Below are positions 8,512 to 17,344 of a stretch of 48,366 nt of DNA, in pieces. Origin of the DNA: Streptomyces bohaiensis (GTDB lineage: Bacteria > Actinomycetota > Actinomycetes > Streptomycetales > Streptomycetaceae). Below the pieces are notes generated by a model. The model searched no databases. It saw only the letters and a program-made list of their open reading frames with translations, and was not told the origin of the DNA. The position numbers and the translations under genes are program-made. The stretch lies in assembly GCF_012033785.1 (NCBI RefSeq), contig NZ_JAAVJC010000010.1, positions 1-48,366 on the forward strand, read 5' to 3'. Position 1 is the stretch's first letter. The number at the start of each line of letters is the position of its first letter.

Positions 8512-8557
8512 TGGTGGCGTCAGAGCCAACCCCCCGACTTCGAGGACCCGCGACGCC

Positions 8558-10123
8558 GTGTTCGACACTCTTTCCGATCGTCTCAGTGCGACGTTCAAGA
8601 ACCTCCGAGGCCGGGGCCGCCTGTCCGAGGCCGACATCGAGGCCACGGCCCGCGAGATTCGCATCGCGCTGCTGGAGGCGGACGTCGCGCTGCCGGTGGT
8701 GCGCGCCTTCATCAAGCAGGTCAAGGAACGAGCCGCCGGCTCCGAGGTGTCCAAGGCGCTCAACCCCGCCCAGCAGGTCATCAAGATCGTCAACGAGGAG
8801 CTCGTGGGCATCCTCGGTGGCGAGACGCGTCGTCTGAGGTTCGCCAAGAACCCGCCGACCGTGATCATGCTGGCGGGCCTCCAGGGCGCGGGAAAGACGA
8901 CCCTCGCCGGCAAGCTCGCGAAATGGCTGCGGGGCCAGGGCCACAGCCCGCTGCTGGTCGCCTGCGACCTGCAGCGCCCCAACGCCGTGAACCAGCTCGG
9001 CGTGGTCGCCGAACGCGCCGGAGTCGCCGTCTTCGCGCCGGAGCCGGGCAACGGAGTCGGGGACCCGGTCGCTGTCGCACGCGACTCCGTCGCCTTCGCG
9101 CGGGACAAGCAGTACGACGTCGTGATCGTCGACACCGCGGGGCGGCTCGGAATCGACGCCGAGCTGATGCAGCAGGCGGCCGACATCCGTGACGCCGTCA
9201 GCCCCGACGAGGTGCTGTTCGTCGTCGACGCCATGATCGGTCAGGACGCCGTCACCACTGCCGAGGCCTTCCGGGACGGCGTCGGCTTCGACGGCGTGGT
9301 GCTCTCCAAGCTCGACGGTGACGCTCGAGGCGGCGCGGCCCTCTCGGTCGCACACATCACGGGCCGGCAGATCATGTTCGCCTCGAACGGGGAGGGGCTC
9401 GACGACTTCGACGCCTTCCACCCGGACCGTATGGCGTCCCGCATCCTGGGCATGGGCGATGTCCTCAGCCTCATCGAGAAGGCCGAGCAGACCTTCAGCC
9501 AGCAGGAGGCGGAGAAGCTCGCCGAGAAGCTGTCGAAGGGCCCCAAGCAGTTCACGCTGGACGACTTCCTCGCCCAGATGGAGCAGGTCCGCAAGATGGG
9601 CTCCATCTCGAAACTGCTCGGCATGATGCCCGGCATGGGGCAGATGCGGGACCAGATCAACAACCTCGACGAGCGGGACGTCGACCGTACCGCGGCGATC
9701 ATCAAGTCGATGACGCCTGCCGAGCGCGAGGATCCCAAGATCATCAATGGGTCGCGGCGTGCACGTATCGCGCGGGGCTCGGGCGTCGACGTCAGCGCCG
9801 TCAAGAACCTCGTCGAGCGCTTCTTCGAGGCGCGCAAGATGATGTCCAAGATGGCGCAGGGCGGGGGCATGCCGGGGATGCCCGGCATGCCGGGGATGCC
9901 GGGCATGGGGGGCGGCGCCGGCAAGAAGCGCGGCAAGCAGCCCCCGAAGAAGGCCAAGGGCAAGCGCCGCAGTGGCAACCCCATGAAGCGCAAGGCGGAC
10001 GAGCAGGCCGCCGCCGAGCGCAAGGCCGGTAGCGGTTCCTTCGGCCTTCCCGGCGCCGGGCAGGACGCGGGGGACTTCGAGCTTCCCAGGGAGTTCCGGG
10101 ACATGCTTCCCCCCGAGAAGTAG
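8558..10123 (+). CDS. ffh: Signal recognition particle GTPase Ffh (SRP54)
   Basis: Binds signal sequences on ribosomes and, with SRP RNA and FtsY, targets them to the Sec translocon. The 521-residue protein shows the N domain (residues 1-95), G domain with GLQGAGKTT (107-115), DTAGRLG and SKLDGDARGG. The Met-rich M domain from about 325 includes LGMMPGMGQM and SRRARIARGSG. A PGM/GMP-rich flexible run (about 440-455) and a Lys/Arg-rich tail ending LPREFRDMLPPEK follow, both common in Streptomyces Ffh. The GTG at 8558 is chosen because MFDTLSDRL-type starts are the family norm; an earlier in-frame start would cross the glnD end. Confidence 0.97.
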   Translation: MFDTLSDRLSATFKNLRGRGRLSEADIEATAREIRIALLEADVALPVVRAFIKQVKERAAGSEVSKALNPAQQVIKIVNEELVGILGGETRRLRFAKNPPTVIMLAGLQGAGKTTLAGKLAKWLRGQGHSPLLVACDLQRPNAVNQLGVVAERAGVAVFAPEPGNGVGDPVAVARDSVAFARDKQYDVVIVDTAGRLGIDAELMQQAADIRDAVSPDEVLFVVDAMIGQDAVTTAEAFRDGVGFDGVVLSKLDGDARGGAALSVAHITGRQIMFASNGEGLDDFDAFHPDRMASRILGMGDVLSLIEKAEQTFSQQEAEKLAEKLSKGPKQFTLDDFLAQMEQVRKMGSISKLLGMMPGMGQMRDQINNLDERDVDRTAAIIKSMTPAEREDPKIINGSRRARIARGSGVDVSAVKNLVERFFEARKMMSKMAQGGGMPGMPGMPGMPGMGGGAGKKRGKQPPKKAKGKRRSGNPMKRKADEQAAAERKAGSGSFGLPGAGQDAGDFELPREFRDMLPPEK

Positions 10124-10345
10124 GCGGGGCGACGGGCCGTCCGGGCGTGCGGAGCGCGAGCTGCCCGGGCGGCCGGTCCCGCGCCCCGTCGGGCGGTGGT
10201 CGGCCCGCCGGTGTCGCCGTACGCGTCGGCGCCCCGTGCGCGGACCCGACTCGGAGCGGTCGTCGGCCCCGGTCCTCGTGACCTCGGCCGGCGGCATCGA
10301 CGCGCACGGGGCCGCATCGGCGCGTGGGGTGGCCGGCGGCGCTCC

Positions 10346-11203
10346 TCAGACCTTCGCCACCACGTAGGGAAGCGGGTTGGGGAGCCAGACGGTGCCGTCC
10401 TCGCGCACGCACGGGCGGATGGCCTCCACCAGTTCCTTGACCACCTGATCCGCGCCCGCAGTGTTGATGGCCGCATCGAACGCACCTGACGCGAGCAGGC
10501 CGCGCAGCGCCCCGTCGAGGCCCGGGTAGCCGAACGGGCAGTTGGCAACGCCGATCCGCGGGCCCCGCAGCCCCGCAGCCTTCACGACAGCCAGCAGCCA
10601 CCGTTCCTCCAACTCGCGGCGGCCGTCCTCCGTGACCGTCGCCCCGAACGGGGCGGCCGGCGACGGGTCCGCGAGCGGGCCCGTCTCGTCGCCCCGCCCC
10701 GCGAGGTGGGCCGTGATGGTGGCAGCGAAGGCGCCGGGATCCCCGGCTCCCGCCACCACCACGCTGCTCCCCGGCGCGGCCCATGCGCTCGCGCGGCGCA
10801 GTACCTCGGGGTCCGGGGCACCACCGAACGCGGTGATCAGCGTGAACGGTGCCGCCCCTGCTTCCGGCAACAGCTCCGGGGCGAGGTGCGCGGGCCAGCG
10901 ACGCCCGCCCTGTTCAGGCGCCGGGAGGAGGCGCTGCCGAGCCATCCCCAGCAGGTCGGCGTCGGAGTCGGTGCCGGTGACCTCGGCCCCCAGCGACGCG
11001 GCGCGGAGCAGGGCGAGCCCCGAACCGCAGCCCAGCCCCAGCAGGCGTGTTCCGGGGCCGACACCGACATCCCGGTACACCGAGTCGTAGAGCGGGACGA
11101 ACATCCGCTCCTGGATCTCCGCCCAGTCGCGCGCCCGGGTCGTCGGGCTGCCGCCACGTCGGTCGACACGGCGGGAGTCGTGGTGAGTCAGCGTGGGTGT
11201 CAA
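10346..11203 (-). CDS. Class I SAM-dependent methyltransferase
   Basis: The 285-residue product has an N-terminal ARDWAEIQERMFVPLY segment, then motif I LLGLGCGSGLALL with the acidic residue of motif II in VTGTDSD. Later conserved stretches are ERWLLAVVKAAGL, CPFGYPGLDGALRGLL and DGTVWLPNPLPYVVAKV at the end. An orthologue with the same flanks (between ffh and the SprT-like gene) is usual in streptomycetes; its substrate is unknown. The start is uncertain: TTG at 11203 follows a weak GGGG and gives LTPTLTHHDS, and no ATG or GTG is available nearby in frame. It converges with ffh and diverges from the next gene. Confidence 0.8.
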   Translation of the reverse strand: MTPTLTHHDSRRVDRRGGSPTTRARDWAEIQERMFVPLYDSVYRDVGVGPGTRLLGLGCGSGLALLRAASLGAEVTGTDSDADLLGMARQRLLPAPEQGGRRWPAHLAPELLPEAGAAPFTLITAFGGAPDPEVLRRASAWAAPGSSVVVAGAGDPGAFAATITAHLAGRGDETGPLADPSPAAPFGATVTEDGRRELEERWLLAVVKAAGLRGPRIGVANCPFGYPGLDGALRGLLASGAFDAAINTAGADQVVKELVEAIRPCVREDGTVWLPNPLPYVVAKV

Positions 11204-11799
11204 GACCGAGCCCCAATCGACGGGTGTGCGGCGGCCGTCGGCCGATGAATGTCCCCTCGTCCTGTATGACAGAAAACTCCGCTCGGCTCCTGTCGTCCAG
11301 ATGCGGCCAGGGCCCACAACCGGCCCTCCCGGGAGCACGGTGGCTCGCCGGAACCGGCTCGCGGAGGGGCGCGACGCAGGAGCCCTCCCCGGTGCTTCCG
11401 AGGAGTCGCGGACGGCGTGCACCCGCCCGTGACGCGTGCCACGAAAGGGGGAGCGCCCCCGTCCGACCGGGGGTGGCGCTCCGCGGCCAGGTCCCGGCGG
11501 CCGCGTTCCGGCGCCTACGCCCGCCCAGGGGCGGCGGGGCACCGGTGGCGTGGCATCGAGGGCCATCGAATGCGCCGAACGAGTGACCAGAGGTGCCCGC
11601 GGAGAGGGTGCGTGGTGCCTGATCGTGTCGGCCACCGTGCACTCCGAGCCCGGAGCGCGGCGGAGCCGCCCCGTGGGCGGCCCCGCGCGGGGTGTCCGAC
11701 CTGCGGTTCACCCACTCCGCGAGGTGCAGCGTTCGGCCGGTCGTCGGGTCCATCCGCCGCCGAGGCCACGGTGCGGATTCGGAGAGTTGGCCGGGAATC
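11204..11799. other. Divergent intergenic region, no gene recognised
   Basis: About 600 bp separate the methyltransferase from the SprT-like gene. Open frames on both strands here lack ribosome sites and conserved sequence. A short hairpin (GGGGGAGCGCCCCC-like) is at about 11446-11460. The only plausible control element is the ECF-type promoter at its right edge. Confidence 0.5.
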
Positions 11800-11825
11800 G
11801 GAACACCTTGGTGGGCTTGCTCGTT
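11800..11825 (+). promoter_or_regulatory. Candidate SigR/ECF-type promoter, leaderless, for SprT-like gene
   Basis: GGAAC at 11800-11804 is followed, after exactly 18 bp, by GTT at 11823-11825. This matches the GGAA(T/C)-N18/19-GTT pattern known for the thiol-stress sigma factor SigR. The GTG start lies at 11835, about 9 bases beyond GTT, so transcription would begin at or next to the start codon (leaderless). No Shine-Dalgarno sequence is present before this GTG, which agrees. Confidence 0.45.
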
Positions 11826-11834
11826 AGTCCCGAC

Positions 11835-12428
11835 GTGAGCACGACACCACCAGTTCTCGCCGCCGAGTTGGCGCTCGCGTGGGCCGATATCCAGCGGCAC
11901 CACCCGGAGCTCCCCAACCTGGCAGCGCCCGAATCCCTGATCGGGGAGTCCTCGTCCGCCTGCGGATCGGAGCTCTCCTTCGAACGCCTTCTGCACGAGG
12001 CCGTGCACGGAATCGCCGCCGCCCGCGGCGTTCGCGACACCTCGCGCGCCGGCCGCTACCACAACCGTCGTTTCCTGTCCGTGGCCGAGGAGCTCGGCCT
12101 CACCCATGCACACGATCCGCATCCCAGCAGTGGCTTCTCCGTGGTCGCCATGACCACGGAGACCCGGCGCCGTTACCGGGCGACCGCGGAGCGGCTCCAC
12201 CGGGCGCTTTCCGCCCACTCCGCCGCGACCTCGGGGGAGACCACCCGAAGTTTCCGCGGTCCGGCTGCTCGGCACGGCTCGTCCGGCGGTGGGGTCAGAG
12301 TCAAGGCCGTCTGCGACTGCGGCCGCAACGTCCGCGTCGTACCGTCGGTGCTGGCCCAGGCCCCGATCGTCTGCGGCGCCTGCGGCAAGCCTTTCCGCAT
12401 CGCGGGGACGGTCGTCGCCGCTGCGTGA
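11835..12428 (+). CDS. SprT-like putative zinc metalloprotein with C-terminal zinc ribbon
   Basis: The 197-residue product shows a helical N-terminus ([19 protein letters not shown]), then the zinc-protease signature HEAVH (about residues 56-60). A third candidate ligand, His, lies in [19 protein letters not shown] about 20 residues later. This spacing resembles SprT-type metallopeptidases (HExxH...H...F). Residues about 155-190 form a four-Cys ribbon: CDCG...CGACG, in the conserved stretch [18 protein letters not shown]. Streptomyces homologues are annotated only as hypothetical. The protease assignment is inference from motifs. The GTG at 11835 is favoured because similarity begins there and a promoter sits immediately upstream. 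Confidence 0.8.
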   Translation: MSTTPPVLAAELALAWADIQRHHPELPNLAAPESLIGESSSACGSELSFERLLHEAVHGIAAARGVRDTSRAGRYHNRRFLSVAEELGLTHAHDPHPSSGFSVVAMTTETRRRYRATAERLHRALSAHSAATSGETTRSFRGPAARHGSSGGGVRVKAVCDCGRNVRVVPSVLAQAPIVCGACGKPFRIAGTVVAAA

Positions 12429-12940
12429 GCGACCCGCTCCCGGCTGCTCGACCTCAGCTCATTCCGCCCGCCCCACGTAGCGCGGAGCCGACGGTCCCAT
12501 GGCCCCAGCCTGCCGGTGCTCCAGCCCGCCGGCAGGCCCAGCCGCGCCCCACGCGCCCACGCGCCCGGGTGCCCCTGGCCGGCACCGCGGGCGGCCACCC
12601 CGCCGTGGCACGCCGCTGTTTCCCTCGCTCGGCACGCGCCCGTTCCGCTCCCGCGCAGCCCGGCCCTGATCCCGCCGACCGCGTCCCGCCCCGGTACCGG
12701 TCGGCAGTCGCTCTCCCCGCCCCTCCCGATGCCGGGTTCCGAGGGTTCCTTGCAGCCGACCGGGGGCAGTCCTCCTGGCGCACGATGCGCACAGCGGGTG
12801 TGGCAGAATGGCCAGCTGAACTCGCCGGGCGAGTAGGAACCCTCTCGCCTCCGTCCGGCGCGTCCTCGGGTGGGCCTCGCCCGCAACCCCACGCGGCCCG
12901 ACGGCGCACCCACCTCAATCACACAGGAGACACCACAGCT
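12429..12940. other. Upstream region of rpsP; probable promoter and leader
   Basis: No gene is recognised in these 512 bp; open frames are GC-bias artefacts. A GGCAGAATGG motif at 12802-12811 contains a CAGAAT -10-like hexamer. It is followed by a small hairpin (CTCGCCGGGCGAG, 12821-12833), which suggests the rpsP transcript has a leader of about 120 bases. No convincing -35 is visible. Confidence 0.4.
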
Positions 12941-13360
12941 GTGGCAGTCAAGATCAAGCTGAAGCGCCTGGGCAAGATCCGGTCGCCTCACTACCGCATC
13001 ATCGTCGCCGACTCCCGCACCCGCCGTGACGGCCGTGCGATCGAGGAGATCGGTCTGTACCACCCGGTGCAGAACCCCTCCCGGATCGAGGTCGACAGCG
13101 AGCGCGCGCAGTACTGGCTCGGTGTCGGTGCTCAGCCGACCGAGCCCGTCCTTGCCATCCTGAAGGTCACCGGCGACTGGCAGAAGTTCAAGGGCCTGCC
13201 CGCGCCGGAGCCGATGAAGGTCGCCGAGCCGAAGTCCGAGCAGGGCTACGCGTTCGAGGCCGCAGGGTCGGACGAGCCCAAGGGCGAGGCCATCACCCAG
13301 AAGGCGAAGAAGTCGGACAAGAAGGCCGACGAGGCCGCGGCCGAGCCGGCCGAGGCCTGA
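12941..13360 (+). CDS. rpsP: 30S ribosomal protein S16
   Basis: Small-subunit assembly protein. GTG start ([12 protein letters not shown]), with CACAGGAGACACCACAGCT providing an AGGAGA ribosome site 8 bases upstream. The S16 core is complete: [27 protein letters not shown], then [17 protein letters not shown]. The C-terminus carries an acidic/Lys/Ala tail (about residues 85-139, ...[17 protein letters not shown]), as in other streptomycetes. The KH-domain gene begins 2 bp after the stop, so the two are translationally coupled. Confidence 0.97.
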   Translation: MAVKIKLKRLGKIRSPHYRIIVADSRTRRDGRAIEEIGLYHPVQNPSRIEVDSERAQYWLGVGAQPTEPVLAILKVTGDWQKFKGLPAPEPMKVAEPKSEQGYAFEAAGSDEPKGEAITQKAKKSDKKADEAAAEPAEA

Positions 13361-13362
13361 GG

Positions 13363-13602
13363 ATGCTCGAGGAGGCCCTCGAGCACCTGGTGAAGGGCAT
13401 CGTCGAACATCCCGACGAGGTCCAGGTCGCCTCACGCAACCAGCGTCGTGGACAGGTGCTCGAGGTCCGGGTTCACCCGGATGACCTCGGCAAGGTGATC
13501 GGCCGCAACGGTCGCACCGCCCGTTCACTGCGGACGGTCGTGGGCGCGCTCGGCGGTCGCGGCATCCGCGTCGACCTGGTCGACGTGGACGAGGTCCGCT
13601 GA
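13363..13602 (+). CDS. khpA: KH-domain RNA-binding protein (KhpA family)
   Basis: Small cytoplasmic RNA-binding protein of 79 residues beginning MLEEALEHLVKGIVEHPDEV. The KH GXXG loop is in DDLGKVIGRNGRTARSLRTVV (IGRNGR, about residues 46-51), and the protein ends VDLVDVDEVR. This gene lies between rpsP and rimM in nearly all actinobacteria. The 2-bp gap to rpsP implies coupled translation, and a 20-bp perfect hairpin immediately follows. Confidence 0.95.
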   Translation: MLEEALEHLVKGIVEHPDEVQVASRNQRRGQVLEVRVHPDDLGKVIGRNGRTARSLRTVVGALGGRGIRVDLVDVDEVR

Positions 13603-13614
13603 CATCTCGCGTAC

Positions 13615-13658
13615 CGGCACGGGCCGGGGACGGCATGAGCCGTCCCCGGCCCGTGCCG
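13615..13658 (+). terminator. Very strong hairpin between khpA and rimM
   Basis: A perfect 20-bp stem (13615-13634 with 13639-13658) closes on the tetraloop ATGA, 12 bp after the khpA stop. It would end or attenuate the rpsP-khpA transcript before rimM. Confidence 0.8.
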
Positions 13659-13767
13659 CGTTCCCACGCCCCTGACTGCGGTCGTGTCAGCCGGAGATCC
13701 GCATGGCGCGGCACCGGCCCCTCGATCCGCACGGGGCGCGCACCGTGCACAGAAAGGAACCACTGCA

Positions 13768-14295
13768 GTGCAGCTAGTCGTCGCCCGTATCGGACGGGCC
13801 CACGGCATCAAGGGAGACCTGACCGTGGAGGTCCGCACCGACGAACCCGAACTGCGTCTCGGGCCGGGCGCGGTGCTGATGACGGACCCGCCCGAGCGGG
13901 GCCCGCTCACGGTCGAGACGGGCCGCGTCCACAGCGGCCGGCTGCTGCTGCACTTCGAGGGCGTGCACGACCGCACCGCTGCCGAGGAGCTCCGGAACAC
14001 GCTTCTCATCGCCGAGGTGGACCCGGAGGAGCGGCCGGAGGACCCCGAGGAGTTCTACGACCACCAGCTGGTCGACCTCGACGTCGTCACCGCGGACGGC
14101 GCCGCGGTCGGCAGGGTGACGGAGGTCGCGCACCTGCCGTCCCAGGATCTGCTCGTCGTCGAGCGCCCGGACGGCAGCGAGGTCATGATTCCGTTCGTCG
14201 CGGAGTTCGTGCCCGAGATCGACATGGAGCGTCAGCGGGCCGTCGTCACGCCGCCCCCGGGGCTCCTGGACCCCGACGTGGCCGAGGAGGGCTGA
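13768..14295 (+). CDS. rimM: Ribosome maturation factor RimM
   Basis: Needed for 30S maturation near S19; cytoplasmic. The GTG at 13768 ([28 protein letters not shown]) is preceded by AAAGGAA. The RimM N domain ([25 protein letters not shown]) is followed by the PRC-barrel domain ([43 protein letters not shown]). The 175-residue length is standard. trmD starts 4 bp after the stop, a typical coupled pair. Confidence 0.96.
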   Translation: MQLVVARIGRAHGIKGDLTVEVRTDEPELRLGPGAVLMTDPPERGPLTVETGRVHSGRLLLHFEGVHDRTAAEELRNTLLIAEVDPEERPEDPEEFYDHQLVDLDVVTADGAAVGRVTEVAHLPSQDLLVVERPDGSEVMIPFVAEFVPEIDMERQRAVVTPPPGLLDPDVAEEG

Positions 14296-14299
14296 CGTC

Positions 14300-15160
14300 A
14301 TGCGGGTCGACGTCATCACGATCTTCCCCGAGTACCTGTCGCCGCTGGACGTGTCGCTCGTCGGCAAGGCCCGGCGCAGTGGGCTCCTCGACGTGCGCGT
14401 GCACGACCTGCGGCAGTGGGCGCACGACCGCCACCGCACCGTGGACGACACTCCTTACGGCGGCGGTCCCGGCATGGTGATGAAGCCGGAGCCGTGGGGC
14501 GAGGCGCTGGACGAGATCATCGGCGGGTGCGGGGCGGAAGGAGCTCCCGACGCGGGGGTGCCGGACGCCGAGCCGTCGGCTGTTGCCCGCCCCGTGCTCG
14601 TGGTGCCGACCCCGAGCGGCACTCCGTTCACGCAGCGCGTGGCCGCGGAGCTCTCCACCGCCCCGTGGCTGGTGTTCACGCCCGCACGCTACGAGGGAAT
14701 CGACCGGCGCGTCATCGACGCCTACGCGGAGCGCGTGGAGGTGCGCGAGCTCTCCGTCGGTGACTACGTACTGGCCGGTGGCGAGGCCCCTGTCCTGGTG
14801 ATGGTGGAAGCGGTGGCCCGGCTGCTCCCCGGCGTGCTCGGGAACGCCGAGTCCCACCGCGACGACTCCTTCGCCGACGGCGCCATGGCCTCGCTTCTCG
14901 AGGGCCCGGTCTACACCAAGCCGCTCGACTGGCGCGGCCGCGAGGTTCCCGAGGTTCTCCTCAGCGGGCATCACGGGCGGATCGCCCGCTGGCGCAGGGA
15001 CGAGGCGCTGCGCCGCACCGCGCGGAACCGTCCGGAGCTGCTCCGAGCGACGGACCCGACCACGACCGACCGCGCCGATCGCGCGACCCTTGCCGAGCTC
15101 GGGTGGGAGCCCGGGCCCGACGGCCGATTTGGGCCAACCGAACCCGACGTGGAAGAATGA
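14300..15160 (+). CDS. trmD: tRNA (guanine37-N1)-methyltransferase TrmD
   Basis: Methylates G37 next to the anticodon, using SAM bound in a trefoil knot. The 286-residue product shows MRVDVITIFPEYL, the substrate loop DDTPYGGGPGMVMKPEP, VFTPARYEGIDRRV, and ELSVGDYVLAGGEAPVLVM. EVPEVLLSGHHGRIARWRRDEAL follows near the C-terminus. A Pro/Ala/Asp-rich insert (about residues 76-95, GAEGAPDAGVPDAEP) separates the first strands, as in other streptomycetes. The C-terminal ...TEPDVEE tail is variable. Confidence 0.96.
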   Translation: MRVDVITIFPEYLSPLDVSLVGKARRSGLLDVRVHDLRQWAHDRHRTVDDTPYGGGPGMVMKPEPWGEALDEIIGGCGAEGAPDAGVPDAEPSAVARPVLVVPTPSGTPFTQRVAAELSTAPWLVFTPARYEGIDRRVIDAYAERVEVRELSVGDYVLAGGEAPVLVMVEAVARLLPGVLGNAESHRDDSFADGAMASLLEGPVYTKPLDWRGREVPEVLLSGHHGRIARWRRDEALRRTARNRPELLRATDPTTTDRADRATLAELGWEPGPDGRFGPTEPDVEE

Positions 15161-15301
15161 GCCGCTGCCGTCCGCCGGCGTGTGACCCTGCCACAGGGGG
15201 AACGACACCGCGGCGACGGCCGAGGCGCCCCCGGCGCTCCCTCCACCCGTCACCATGATTCCGCCGCTGACCTGTGGCATCGGCGAAGAGAGCAGTAGAG
15301 C

Positions 15302-15649
15302 ATGAACCTTCTGGACAGCGTCGACTCCGCATCGCTGCGCAGCGACATCCCGGCCTTCCGTCCGGGCGACACCGTCAACGTGCACGTGCGAGTCATCGAG
15401 GGCAGCCGCTCCCGTGTGCAGCAGTTCAAGGGCGTCGTCATCCGTCGCCAGGGCTCCGGTGTCCGTGAGACCTTCACCGTCCGCAAGGTCAGCTTCGGCG
15501 TCGGCGTGGAGCGCACCTTCCCGGTGCACACCCCGGTCGTCGAGAAGATCGAGCTGGTGACCCGCGGCGACGTGCGCCGCGCCAAGCTGTACTACCTCCG
15601 TGAGCTGCGCGGCAAGGCCGCCAAGATCAAGGAGAAGCGCGACAACTGA
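15302..15649 (+). CDS. rplS: 50S ribosomal protein L19
   Basis: Large-subunit protein at the subunit interface. The 115 residues include [47 protein letters not shown], and [18 protein letters not shown]. It ends [23 protein letters not shown], full length for the family. AGAGAGCAGTAG precedes the ATG by several bases. A 141-bp gap from trmD suggests its own leader. Confidence 0.97.
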   Translation: MNLLDSVDSASLRSDIPAFRPGDTVNVHVRVIEGSRSRVQQFKGVVIRRQGSGVRETFTVRKVSFGVGVERTFPVHTPVVEKIELVTRGDVRRAKLYYLRELRGKAAKIKEKRDN

Positions 15650-15686
15650 GCGCCGTTCGTTCGAGCGGTGCGGTTACGATCTCGAC

Positions 15687-16385
15687 GTGACCGACTCCGA
15701 CGCAGCGCCCCAGGAGCGCGACCCCTCTCCCTCCTCCCCGGAGGACGGCGAGAGGCGGTCGCGCTCCTGGCGTGTGTGGGGCGCCTGCTTCCTGGCGCTG
15801 GTCTCGGGTTTCGCTCTGACCAGTGCCTTCGTGATGCAGGCGTTCCTCATCCCCAGCGGCTCCATGGAGAACACCCTCCGAGTGGGTGACCGGGTCGTCG
15901 TGAACAAGCTTGCCTATCGCTTTGGCGACATTCGGCGGGGCGATATCGTGGTGTTCGACGGAACGGGTTCGTTCGTTCACGGTACGTCCGAACCCGGCCC
16001 CGTGGTGCGCGCCGCCCGCTCGGCGGGCGCGTACCTGGGACTGGCCTCGTCCGGGGACACCGACTACATCAAGCGGGTGATCGGGATCGGCGGGGATCGA
16101 GTCGTCTGCTGTGACGACGACGGGCGGATCACGGTGAACGGCGACCCTGTGCGCGAACCGTACCTGTACCCCGGGGACGAGCCGTCGGGTGTCGGGTTCG
16201 ACGTGGCGGTGCCGGCCGGTCGGCTGTGGGTGCTGGGCGACCACCGGTCCGACTCCAGCGACTCCCGCGACCACCTCGGTTCTCCCGGCGGCGGCATGGT
16301 GCCCGAGGAGCGGGTGATCGGCCGGGCCGAGGCGGTTGTCTGGCCCCCGGCCCGCACCGGAGGGCTGCGGCAGGCCGATGGGTAG
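15687..16385 (+). CDS. sipW: Type I signal peptidase 1 of 4
   Basis: Removes signal peptides from exported proteins at the outer face of the membrane. After an acidic/Arg N-terminus a membrane helix (about 33-54, VWGACFLALVSGFALTSAFVM) leads into catalytic PSGSMENTL (Ser about 59). Box DYIKRVIGIGGD holds the general-base Lys, followed by WVLGDHRSDSSDSRDH. Unlike Sip3 and Sip4 it has no C-terminal membrane helix. The GTG at 15687 lies 6 bp beyond a TACGAT -10-like hexamer (15675-15680), so the message may be leaderless. It overlaps the next sip gene by 8 bp. Symbol follows the S. lividans order. Confidence 0.9.
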   Translation: MTDSDAAPQERDPSPSSPEDGERRSRSWRVWGACFLALVSGFALTSAFVMQAFLIPSGSMENTLRVGDRVVVNKLAYRFGDIRRGDIVVFDGTGSFVHGTSEPGPVVRAARSAGAYLGLASSGDTDYIKRVIGIGGDRVVCCDDDGRITVNGDPVREPYLYPGDEPSGVGFDVAVPAGRLWVLGDHRSDSSDSRDHLGSPGGGMVPEERVIGRAEAVVWPPARTGGLRQADG

Positions 16386-17187
16386 CCGCGGGCGTCCGCG
16401 CGGCACACCACCGTCACGCGTCCAGCCGGAACCGGGCACCGGGGGTCTGCCACCCAACCGCCTCGGCGGAGGCAGGGCCGCCCGCAGGCGAGTCGCACGG
16501 CGCATCAGACGGCGGCGGAGGCTGCGCGCGACCCGCGAGATACCGATGCTCGTCGGGATAGCGCTCGGGATAGCTCTGCTCATCAAGACGTTCCTGGTAC
16601 AGGCCTTCGTCATTCCCTCCGGCTCGATGGAGCCGACGATCCAGGTCGACGACCGGGTGCTCGTCAACAAGTTCACGCCCTGGTTCGGGTGGGAGCCCGA
16701 CCGCGGCGACGTGGTGGTTTTCAAGGACCCCGGCGGCTGGCTGGAGACGGAGAGCGGACCGCCCCGCGCCGGCGACCCCCCTGTCATCGGCGAGCTCAAG
16801 ACCGCTCTCAGCTGGATCGGTCTGTTGCCCAAGGAGGACGAGGACCTGATCAAGCGCGTGGTCGGGGTGGGCGGGGACTCCGTCGTCTGCTGCGACGAGG
16901 CGGGCAGCGTCACGGTCAACGGCGTGCCGGTGGCGGAGCCGTACGTGCATGCCGGCAATGAGCCGTCGACCATACCGTTCGACGTGACGGTGCCTCAGGA
17001 CCATGTCTTCGTCATGGGGGACCACCGGTCGAACTCGGCGGACTCGCGGTTCCACCTCGATGGCCCGGCAGGGGGCTCGGTGCCTGTCGATCTGGTGGTC
17101 GGCAGGGCAGGGGTCATCGCCTGGCCGTATGCTCACTGGGGTCGTCTCGGCGGTTCGGGGGTGTTCGACACGGTGCCCGAGCCGTAG
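16378..17187 (+). CDS. sipX: Type I signal peptidase 2 of 4
   Basis: The ATG at 16378 overlaps the end of the preceding sip gene by 8 bp, implying coupled translation. A strongly basic N-terminus (RRRVARRIRRRRRLR at about residues 36-50) precedes one membrane helix (IPMLVGIALGIALLIKTFLV). The catalytic Ser is in PSGSMEPTIQ and the Lys in EDLIKRVVGVGGD; the VMGDHRSNSADSRFH box is present. The 269-residue protein ends without a C-terminal membrane segment. An insert between the Ser and Lys boxes (about residues 120-165) is characteristic of streptomycete Sip proteins. Confidence 0.9.
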   Translation: MGSRGRPRGTPPSRVQPEPGTGGLPPNRLGGGRAARRRVARRIRRRRRLRATREIPMLVGIALGIALLIKTFLVQAFVIPSGSMEPTIQVDDRVLVNKFTPWFGWEPDRGDVVVFKDPGGWLETESGPPRAGDPPVIGELKTALSWIGLLPKEDEDLIKRVVGVGGDSVVCCDEAGSVTVNGVPVAEPYVHAGNEPSTIPFDVTVPQDHVFVMGDHRSNSADSRFHLDGPAGGSVPVDLVVGRAGVIAWPYAHWGRLGGSGVFDTVPEP

Positions 17188-17344
17188 CCGGTCGCCGCAC
17201 GGCGCAGTCGTTGCGGCACCGTGCGGCCGGGGCAGAAAGAAAAGACAGAACTCCCGACCCCTGCGGAACTCCCGCTCGTTATGGGAGTGAACCTGTGAGC
17301 CTGTTCCGTCCCTCGGGCAGGTCGCCGAGCGCTGAGGAGTCGAT

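Noticed and set aside
9860..9910. Short repeat of PGMPGM-coding units within ffh
   Set aside because: This is the natural Met/Pro-rich part of the Ffh M domain tail, not an independent repeat element.
12787..12850. GGGTGTGGCAGAATGGCCAGCTG upstream of rpsP looked like the beginning of a tRNA
   Set aside because: No acceptor stem, anticodon or T-loop (GTTCRANNC) follows; better read as a promoter/leader region. The motif was considered only as possible -10.
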